From positions 1 through 14,042 of the forward strand of contig CANCDA010000052.1 of NCBI GenBank assembly GCA_947374705.1: DNA of 14,042 nucleotides, in the 5' to 3' direction. Below, one piece after another: positions 7,707-13,318 of this stretch. The translations under genes were made by a program, and so were the position numbers. The notes under the pieces are model-generated. The model was not told the origin of the DNA and ran no database searches. It worked only from the letters and a program-made list of their open reading frames with translations. Source of the stretch: Comamonadaceae bacterium (GTDB lineage Bacteria; Pseudomonadota; Gammaproteobacteria; Burkholderiales; Burkholderiaceae_C). The first letter of the stretch is position 1. Each line of letters opens with the position of its first letter.

Positions 7707-8689
7707 GGCTCGTCCTTGCGGGCACGCCGGAGTTTGCCCGCGTCGCTTTGGCGCAGTTGCACGCCGCAGGCCATGAAATTGCCCTGGTGCTGACCCAGCC
7801 GGACCGCCCGGCCGGGCGCGGCCTGAAGTTGCAGGCTTCGGCGGTCAAGCAGTTTGCGCTGGCGCACGGCATCCCCGTGTCGCAGCCACGCAGCCTGCGT
7901 CTGGACGGCAAGTTCCCCGAGGAAGCGGCCCAGGCCCGCGCCGCCATCGAAGCTGCGCAGGCCGAGGCGATGGTGGTCGCGGCTTATGGTCTGATCTTGC
8001 CGCAGTGGGTGCTGGACAGCTTCAAACACGGTTGTCTCAACATCCATGCTTCGCTGTTGCCGCGCTGGCGCGGTGCCGCGCCCATCCACCGTGCCATCCA
8101 GGCCGGGGACGCCGAAACCGGCGTGACGGTGATGCAGATGGACGCCGGGCTCGACACCGGGGACATGCTGCTGGTGGAGACATTGCCCATCGCCGCGGAC
8201 GACAGCACCGCCAGCCTGCACGACAAGTTGGCCGACTTAGGGGGCCGCATGATGGTCGATGCGTTGAAGCAGGCGCAGGCGGGCGATCTCCATCCCGCTA
8301 AACAACCGACCGAGGGCGTGAACTACGCCCACAAGATCGAGAAGCGCGAGGCCACGATTGACTGGTCGCAACCTGCGCCGACGATAGAGCGGCGCATCCG
8401 CGCTTTCAACCCGTTCCCGGGCGCTTCGACGACGTTTAAGGGCGAAGTGATTAAATTGTGGTGCTCTGAAATTGATAGCTGGTCACGCAATGAAACAAAG
8501 GAGTTCGGCGCTGTTTTGGCTATCAATGAGGCTGGAATATCGGTCCAATGCGGCGCTGGCGTGCTGCGACTCACCGAACTACAACGGGCCGGTGGCAAGC
8601 GGATGAGCGCAGCCGAGTTCCTGCACGGCTTTGCCTTGTCAGTGGGCGACGTGCTGGACGCGCCACCCACCCTGGATGCAGGTGCCTGA
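7703..8689 (+). CDS. fmt: Methionyl-tRNA formyltransferase
   Basis: The enzyme formylates the methionine on initiator tRNA using 10-formyltetrahydrofolate. The 328-residue protein starts MRLVLAGTPEFA, as the family does, which forces a TTG start at 7703 inside the def stop (TTGA). The catalytic domain has the folate-binding stretch NIHASLLPRWRGAAPIHRAI (113-132; Asn113 and His115 match E. coli Asn106 and His108) and DTGDML (151-156; Asp151 matches Asp144). The C-terminal beta-barrel domain begins after about 208 (YAHKIEKREATIDW, FNPFPGAS). Residues 257-275 are encoded exactly by a 57-base inverted-repeat element, in a patch poorer in G+C than the rest of the gene. The frame is intact, so the protein is probably functional. 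The azlC ATG follows the TGA after 4 bases. Confidence 0.97.
   Translation: MRLVLAGTPEFARVALAQLHAAGHEIALVLTQPDRPAGRGLKLQASAVKQFALAHGIPVSQPRSLRLDGKFPEEAAQARAAIEAAQAEAMVVAAYGLILPQWVLDSFKHGCLNIHASLLPRWRGAAPIHRAIQAGDAETGVTVMQMDAGLDTGDMLLVETLPIAADDSTASLHDKLADLGGRMMVDALKQAQAGDLHPAKQPTEGVNYAHKIEKREATIDWSQPAPTIERRIRAFNPFPGASTTFKGEVIKLWCSEIDSWSRNETKEFGAVLAINEAGISVQCGAGVLRLTELQRAGGKRMSAAEFLHGFALSVGDVLDAPPTLDAGA
8471..8527. repeat. 57-bp element with 9-bp perfect terminal inverted repeats inside fmt
   Basis: ATTGATAGC (8471-8479) and GCTATCAAT (8519-8527) are exact reverse complements bounding 57 bases, about 44% G+C by my count. The element covers exactly codons 257-275 of fmt. The left half (GATAGCTGGTCACGCAAT) and right half (GCGCTGTTTTGGCTATCAA) resemble a short dispersed repeat that I recall from Comamonadaceae genomes; that resemblance is from memory and unchecked. 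No second copy is present in this window. Confidence 0.5.
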
Positions 8690-8693
8690 TTTC

Positions 8694-9449
8694 ATGAGCG
8701 AGTCACCCAGACGCCACGCCCCCACCTGGCGCGAGCTGATGCGCCAGCCCGAGTACCGCGAAGGCCTGCGCGACATGGCCGCCGTGGCCCCCGGTCTGGC
8801 CGCTTGGGGCTTGATGACGGGTGTGGCCATGGTCAAGTCCGGCATGAGTGTGGTGGAGTCCTTGGCCATGACGCTGCTGGTGTTTGCCGGCAGCTCGCAA
8901 CTCGCCGCCATTCCCTTGATTGCCGCAGGCGCGCCCGCGTTGGTGATTTTGGCCACGGCCCTGTGCGTGAACCTGCGCTTCGTCGTCTTCAGCGCTCACC
9001 TGCGCCCCTACCTCATGCACTGGCCCCGGCGCGTGCGCGTGCTGGCGGGCTACCTCACGGCTGACCTGAGTTACGTGATGTTCACCAAGCGCTTCCCGCA
9101 CCCGCCGGTGGGTGCGCAGCAGCAAACGGGTCAACTGGCCTATCTGATGGGCGGCTGCACTTTCACCTGGGGTAGCTGGCAAGTGGCCAGCGTGGTGGGC
9201 ATCGCCTTGGCGCATTCGATACCCACCCACTGGGGCTTGAATTTTGCGGGCATCTTGGCTTTGCTGGGTGTGGCCTGTTCATTGGCGTCAAGCCCGCTGC
9301 GCCGCGTCTCGGCAGGTGTGGCCGGGGCCGCAGCTGTAGCGGCGTTTGCCCTGCCCTTCAAGCTCAATATCGTGGTGGCGATTGCGGCAGCGGTGGCCTT
9401 GTGCCTGCTGCTGGAGACGTCGCCGAAGTTAAGAAAAAAGCGGGCTTAA
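8694..9449 (+). CDS. azlC: AzlC family branched-chain amino acid exporter, large subunit
   Basis: AzlC with AzlD forms an inner-membrane exporter of branched-chain amino acids and analogues such as azaleucine (Bacillus AzlCD, E. coli YgaZH). The 251-residue protein has a charged N-terminus (1-28) and several hydrophobic segments between about 29 and 240. Family motifs are FAGSSQLAAIPLI (64-76), NLRFVVFSAHLRPYL (93-107) and LTADLSYVMF (121-130). The ATG at 8694 follows the fmt stop after 4 bases; a longer in-frame start at 8631 would run into fmt and is rejected. No good Shine-Dalgarno is seen, so coupling to fmt translation is likely. Substrate specificity cannot be told from sequence alone. 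Confidence 0.92.
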   Translation: MSESPRRHAPTWRELMRQPEYREGLRDMAAVAPGLAAWGLMTGVAMVKSGMSVVESLAMTLLVFAGSSQLAAIPLIAAGAPALVILATALCVNLRFVVFSAHLRPYLMHWPRRVRVLAGYLTADLSYVMFTKRFPHPPVGAQQQTGQLAYLMGGCTFTWGSWQVASVVGIALAHSIPTHWGLNFAGILALLGVACSLASSPLRRVSAGVAGAAAVAAFALPFKLNIVVAIAAAVALCLLLETSPKLRKKRA

Positions 9450-9467
9450 ACCTCACGTTGCCACGTT

Positions 9468-9815
9468 ATGAACCACACTGATTTTTGGACTATGGGCGTG
9501 ATCGTCGCGCTGGCTTTTGTCACGGTGCTGGCGCGTTGCTTTTTCTTCCTCTCCAATAAGCCCTGGCACATGCCGCATTGGGTGCAGCGTGGTTTGCAGT
9601 ACGCCCCCATTGCGGCGCTCTCGGCGGTGATCGTGCCGGAGATGGTGATGTCGCAAGGTCATTTAGTGAGCACCTGGCAAGATGCACGTCTATTTGCCGT
9701 GGCTGCCGGTGCGGCCTGGTTCTTTTGGCGCAAGGGGGCGGGGCAGGCGGTGCTGGGCACGATTGTGGTGGGGATGGGGGTGTATTTGCCGCTGCATTTG
9801 GGCTTGGGGTGGTAG
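9468..9815 (+). CDS. azlD: AzlD family branched-chain amino acid exporter, small subunit
   Basis: This is the small membrane partner of AzlC. It has 115 residues, typical of the family, with hydrophobic segments at about 8-28, 42-60, 76-88 and 92-112. Family-like features are the LARCFFFLSN stretch after the first segment and LQYAPIAALSAVIVPEM (43-59). It starts 18 bases after azlC and is the last gene of the def-fmt-azlC-azlD unit. No recognisable terminator follows. Confidence 0.92.
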   Translation: MNHTDFWTMGVIVALAFVTVLARCFFFLSNKPWHMPHWVQRGLQYAPIAALSAVIVPEMVMSQGHLVSTWQDARLFAVAAGAAWFFWRKGAGQAVLGTIVVGMGVYLPLHLGLGW

Positions 9816-9827
9816 CTCATCGAGCCT

Positions 9828-9889
9828 GAATGTCAGGTCCGAATGTCATGTTTAAACGTAAGGCTTGGACAACGTTCAGGCCCTAAAAT
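9828..9889 (+). promoter_or_regulatory. Candidate regulatory region upstream of pgk
   Basis: The 101-base gap before pgk contains a direct repeat GAATGTCA (9828-9835 and 9841-9848, 13 bases apart), the 8-bp palindrome GTTTAAAC (9850-9857) and a -10-like TAAAAT (9884-9889). The only TTGGAC (9865-9870) is 13 bases from that -10, too short for a normal sigma70 promoter, so the exact promoter is unresolved. The leader just before the ATG is A/C-rich with no Shine-Dalgarno. Confidence 0.3.
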
Positions 9890-9916
9890 CTCGCCACTTC
9901 CTCACACACCACCACC

Positions 9917-11110
9917 ATGAACTTCCTCCGCTTCCAAGACCTGTGCGCCAACGGGCAAGCCAAAAACAAACGCGTCTTCATCCGAGCCGACCTCAACGTG
10001 CCACAAGACGACAGTGGGCGCATCACTGAAGACACCCGCATACGCGCATCTCTGCCCTGTATTCGCATGGCGCTGGACGCCGGAGCCGCCGTCATGGTCA
10101 CCTCGCACCTGGGTCGCCCGACTGAGGGTGAATTCAAGCCCGCAGACTCGCTCTTGCCCGTCGCCAAGCGCATGGCCGAGCTGCTTGGGCGCGATGTGCC
10201 GCTGCTGGCCAATTGGGTCGATGGTTTTGACATCCAACCTGGCCAACTCCTCATGCTGGAGAACTGCCGCCTCAACAAGGGTGAGAAAAAGAACAACGAA
10301 GAATTGAGCCAAAAAATGGCGGCCCTGTGCGACATCTTTGTGCACGACGCTTTCGGCACCGCCCACCGCGCAGAGGCCTCCACCTACGGCATCGCCCAGT
10401 ACGCGCCGATCGCTTGCGCGGGGCCGCTACTGGCTGCCGAGATGGACGCCATTGGCAAGGCCTTGACTAATCCGAAGCGCCCGCTGGTAGCCATCGTGGC
10501 GGGCTCCAAGGTCTCCACCAAACTCACCATCCTCAAAAGTCTGGCTGCCAATGTCGATCAGCTCATCGTGGGCGGCGGCATAGCCAACACCTTCATGTTG
10601 GCGGCGGGTTTGAAGATCGGCAAAAGCTTGGCCGAACCTGACTTGCTGGCTGAGGCCAAAGCCGTGATCGAGGCCATGAAAGCCCGCGGGGCTGAGGTGC
10701 CTATCCCCACCGATGTGGTGACCGCCAAAGCCTTCAAGGCCGACGCCGCGGCCACCATCAAAGCAGCCACCGACGTTGAAGACGACGACTTGATTTTGGA
10801 CATCGGCCCCGAGACCGCCAAGCGCTTGGCCGCACAGATCAGGGCTGCGGGCACGGTGGTGTGGAACGGCCCGGTGGGTGTGTTCGAATTTGCTGCGTTT
10901 GAGAACGGCACGCGCGAAATCGCCCAAGCGGTGGCCCAGTCCAGCGCCTTCAGCATCGCGGGCGGCGGCGACACCCTGGCGGCCATTGCCAAGTACGGCA
11001 TTGAGGCGCAGGTGGACTACATCTCTACCGGTGGCGGGGCCTTTCTGGAGGTGCTGGAGGGCAAGACGCTGCCCGCGTTTGAGATTCTGCAAAAGCGCGC
11101 CGCCGCTTAA
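9917..11110 (+). CDS. pgk: Phosphoglycerate kinase
   Basis: This cytoplasmic glycolytic enzyme transfers phosphate from 1,3-bisphosphoglycerate to ADP. The 397-residue protein has the normal length and a complete set of motifs: RADLNVP (23-29), SHLGRP (63-68) and DAFGTAHR (144-151) in the substrate-binding N-domain, and AGSKVSTKL (195-203), GPVGVFE (318-324), AGGGDT (348-353) and STGGGAFLE (370-378) in the nucleotide-binding C-domain. The ATG at 9917 gives MNFLRFQDL, a usual start. It is preceded by CACACACCACCACC, with no Shine-Dalgarno. It is followed by the lipoprotein gene and pyk, so two glycolytic genes flank an unknown one. Confidence 0.98.
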   Translation: MNFLRFQDLCANGQAKNKRVFIRADLNVPQDDSGRITEDTRIRASLPCIRMALDAGAAVMVTSHLGRPTEGEFKPADSLLPVAKRMAELLGRDVPLLANWVDGFDIQPGQLLMLENCRLNKGEKKNNEELSQKMAALCDIFVHDAFGTAHRAEASTYGIAQYAPIACAGPLLAAEMDAIGKALTNPKRPLVAIVAGSKVSTKLTILKSLAANVDQLIVGGGIANTFMLAAGLKIGKSLAEPDLLAEAKAVIEAMKARGAEVPIPTDVVTAKAFKADAAATIKAATDVEDDDLILDIGPETAKRLAAQIRAAGTVVWNGPVGVFEFAAFENGTREIAQAVAQSSAFSIAGGGDTLAAIAKYGIEAQVDYISTGGGAFLEVLEGKTLPAFEILQKRAAA

Positions 11111-11124
11111 GCGCTGGTCAGCGC
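11111..11124 (+). terminator. Small hairpin immediately after pgk
   Basis: GCGCT (11111-11115) and AGCGC (11120-11124) form a 5-bp stem with a 4-base loop directly after the pgk TAA. There is no T-tract, so intrinsic termination is doubtful. Confidence 0.25.
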
Positions 11125-11165
11125 CCAATCAGCAGGCCTTTAGGCGGGATTGACGTGGTGGGTGT

Positions 11166-11207
11166 TTGATGTAGGTCAAGTTCACACGACGCGGATATGC
11201 CTAGGAT
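11166..11207 (+). promoter_or_regulatory. FNR/Anr-type box with class II promoter geometry before the lipoprotein gene
   Basis: TTGAT-GTAG-GTCAA (11166-11179) matches nine of ten positions of the FNR/Anr consensus TTGAT-N4-ATCAA. Its centre is 11172.5. A -10-like TAGGAT (11202-11207) lies exactly where it should for a class II FNR promoter centred at -41.5, giving a start near 11214. The resulting leader would be only about 15 bases, with the ribosome binding site near its beginning. This is inference from pattern and spacing. Confidence 0.42.
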
Positions 11208-11228
11208 GAATCACAAGGACGAACCACC

Positions 11229-11780
11229 ATGAGAGCCTACCGCATCCCCTTGACTTCCCTGTTTTTGGTGCTCTTGACGAGTGCTTGTGGCAGCCTGTTG
11301 CCTGCGTCGCGCAACCAGTCCACACCCCTGGCCAGTTTTGAAGAGGCCCGCGCTGCGATTGAGGTTTTGGTGCCCATGAAGAGTCAGCGCAAGGAGTTGG
11401 AGCTGGGTGGCTTCAACCCGGCCACCCACCCCAACATCAAGATATTGACGCAAGCCGATGTGGTGCGGCGGTTTTTACCCAGTTCGCTGGTCAAGCGCGA
11501 GGAGCTCGATCCGGGCATTTTGGCCTGCCTGGAGGCCCGCGACGATTGCCGAGGCATGGAGATCATCATCTCGAAGATAGACCGCGTTCGTGATGGCGGA
11601 TTTTTCTCAGACCTTTTCAACTTTGAACGCCACACCACCATCACCGGATGGCGCTTCAACGCCACGGTGCTGTTTGTCAACGACTTGGTGGTGTACCGAA
11701 CCTGGGGTGGGCAACCCAAGGTCAATGAGACCGAAAACACCCGCAATCCGCTGGGGCCTTTGCAGGGTATCGGCGGATAA
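11229..11780 (+). CDS. Predicted lipoprotein of unknown function
   Basis: The family is not recognised. The 183-residue protein starts with a short basic region and hydrophobic core (MRAYRIPLTSLFLVLL) ending TSAC-G at 17-21, a lipoprotein signal with Cys20 as the lipidated residue; Thr at the -3 position is less usual than Leu. The mature part has S-F-E-E-A near 36-40, a segment with two cysteines (Cys100, Cys107) that could form a periplasmic disulfide, and a C-terminal beta-like part with TGWRFNATVLFVNDLVVYRTWGG (139-161, shown in part). AAGGA at 11215-11219, 9 bases before the ATG, is a good ribosome binding site, in contrast to most genes here. It lies between pgk and pyk with its own candidate promoter. 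Location in the outer or inner membrane cannot be decided; residues +2 and +3 are Gly and Ser, with no Asp at +2, so outer membrane is more likely. Confidence 0.8.
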   Translation: MRAYRIPLTSLFLVLLTSACGSLLPASRNQSTPLASFEEARAAIEVLVPMKSQRKELELGGFNPATHPNIKILTQADVVRRFLPSSLVKREELDPGILACLEARDDCRGMEIIISKIDRVRDGGFFSDLFNFERHTTITGWRFNATVLFVNDLVVYRTWGGQPKVNETENTRNPLGPLQGIGG

Positions 11781-11810
11781 GCTCGGACTTTCCCCCTGAG
11801 TTGGGCTCAT

Positions 11811-11844
11811 TCATATGATGTTTATGCGCAATCATGTGATGATT
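11811..11844. promoter_or_regulatory. Candidate pyk promoter -10 with two palindromic operator-like sites
   Basis: TATGAT (11814-11819) is a good -10 hexamer with no clear -35. It overlaps the palindrome TCATATGA (11811-11818). AATCAT-GTG-ATGATT (11830-11844) is a perfect 15-base palindrome just past the expected start near 11826. CATATGATG (11812-11820) and CATGTGATG (11833-11841) form a direct repeat with a 21-bp period, two helical turns. The arrangement fits a dimeric repressor at pyk; the regulator is unknown. Confidence 0.42.
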
Positions 11845-11884
11845 CCATGCAAAAATGGCGGCTTCACTACAAGGAGCCCTCTTC

Positions 11885-13318
11885 ATGTCCCTTCGCGCTA
11901 CCAAGATTGTTGCCACCCTCGGCCCCGCCTCCAGCGACCCGGCGTTGCTGGAAAAAATGATTCGCGCGGGTGTGAATGTGGTGCGACTCAACTTCAGCCA
12001 CGGCAAGGCCCAAGACCACATTGACCGGGCTCGCCTGGTGCGCGAAGCCGCTAGCCGCGCCGGGCGCGAGGTCGGCATCATGGCCGACTTGCAAGGCCCC
12101 AAAATTCGCGTGGGCAAGTTTGCCGACAACAAGGTGCAGTTAGAGACCGGACAAAAATTTGTGCTTGATGCCAGCCGCACCGAGCCGGGCGACATCAACG
12201 GCGTGGGCCTGGACTACAAAGAGCTGCCGCGTGACGTCAAGGCCGGCGATGTGCTCTTGCTCAACGATGGCCTGATCGTGATGCAGGTCGAAGCCGTGCG
12301 CGGCGAGGCCGTGCACGCGGTCGTCACCATGGGCGGCGAGTTGTCCAACAACAAAGGCATTAACAAGAAAGGCGGTGGCCTGACCGCACCCGCGCTCACC
12401 GCCAAAGACATGGACGACATCAAAACCGCCATGTCCTTCCAAGCCGATTACGTGGCCGTGAGCTTCCCGCAAAACGCGACCGACATGGAAATGGCGCGCC
12501 AGCTCTGCAACGTGGCCGCAGCCGAGTTCCGCCACAAGCCGCACCTGATCGCCAAGATCGAGCGCGCCGAGGCGATTCCGCGCCTGGAAGAAATTTTGCG
12601 CGCCAGCGACGGCATCATGGTGGCGCGCGGTGACCTGGCCATTGAGGTCGGCAACGCGGCGGTGCCCGCATTGCAAAAGCGCATGATCAAAATGGCGCGC
12701 GAGCTGGACAAAACCGTCATCACCGCCACCCACATGATGGAGTCCATGATCACCAACCCGGTGCCCACCCGTGCCGAGGTGAGCGACGTGGCCAATGCGG
12801 TACTGGACGGTACCGATGCGGTGATGACCTCGGCCGAAACCGCAGCGGGCAAGTTTCCGCTGGAGACCGTGATCGAAATGGCCAACATCTGTGCCGCGGC
12901 CGAAGCCGCCGAGCTGGTGGAGCTGGACTCAGACTTTACCGGCAAGACCTTTGCGCGCATCGACCAGTCCATCGCCATGGGCGCGCTGTTCACGGCCTAC
13001 CACCTGGGGGCCAAGGCCATCGTGGCCCTGACCGAAAGCGGCTCCACCGCCCTGTGGATGAGCCGCCACCGCATCAACATCCCGATTTATGCGCTCACGC
13101 CCAAAGTGGCGACGCAACGCAAGATGACGCTGTACCGCAATGTGCGCCCGCTCTTGATGGACATGGGGCAAGACCGCGACACCCTGCTGGCCGAAGCCGA
13201 AAAGCACCTCAAGGCGCGCGGCATCGTGAAGACTGGCGACATCTACGCCATCACCTGCGGCGAGCCCATTGGTTCACCCGGGGGCACGAATATGCTCAGA
13301 ATTTGTCAGGTGAGCTAG
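11885..13318 (+). CDS. pyk: Pyruvate kinase (PykA-like)
   Basis: The enzyme makes pyruvate and ATP from phosphoenolpyruvate and ADP in the cytoplasm. The ATG at 11885 has AAGGAG at 11871-11876, 8 bases upstream, so an in-frame ATG at 11855 is rejected. The 477-residue protein has the N-terminal TKIVATLGPAS (6-16), NVVRLNFSHG (31-40), DLQGPKIRVG (68-77), the SNNKGINKKGGGL hinge (154-166), the active-site AKIERAE (223-229) with catalytic Lys224, MVARGDLAIEVG (245-256), ATHMMESM (281-288) and SAETAAGK (316-323). The SNNKGIN and ERAEA segments follow E. coli PykA rather than PykF. The C-terminal allosteric domain is complete. It has its own promoter region. The stop TAG is the right part of a CTAG shared with the opposing gene. 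Confidence 0.97.
   Translation: MSLRATKIVATLGPASSDPALLEKMIRAGVNVVRLNFSHGKAQDHIDRARLVREAASRAGREVGIMADLQGPKIRVGKFADNKVQLETGQKFVLDASRTEPGDINGVGLDYKELPRDVKAGDVLLLNDGLIVMQVEAVRGEAVHAVVTMGGELSNNKGINKKGGGLTAPALTAKDMDDIKTAMSFQADYVAVSFPQNATDMEMARQLCNVAAAEFRHKPHLIAKIERAEAIPRLEEILRASDGIMVARGDLAIEVGNAAVPALQKRMIKMARELDKTVITATHMMESMITNPVPTRAEVSDVANAVLDGTDAVMTSAETAAGKFPLETVIEMANICAAAEAAELVELDSDFTGKTFARIDQSIAMGALFTAYHLGAKAIVALTESGSTALWMSRHRINIPIYALTPKVATQRKMTLYRNVRPLLMDMGQDRDTLLAEAEKHLKARGIVKTGDIYAITCGEPIGSPGGTNMLRICQVS

Noticed and set aside
8631..8693. Earlier in-frame ATG for azlC
   Set aside because: It would overlap fmt by about 60 bases and add residues unlike AzlC; the ATG at 8694 fits the spacing after fmt.
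9865..9889. TTGGAC/TAAAAT as a complete sigma70 promoter for pgk
   Set aside because: The spacer is only 13 bases, well below the usable range, so only the region and not this pair is reported.
11855..11884. Earlier in-frame ATG for pyk
   Set aside because: AAGGAG at 11871-11876 serves the ATG at 11885, and the family begins with a basic residue run just before TKIV.
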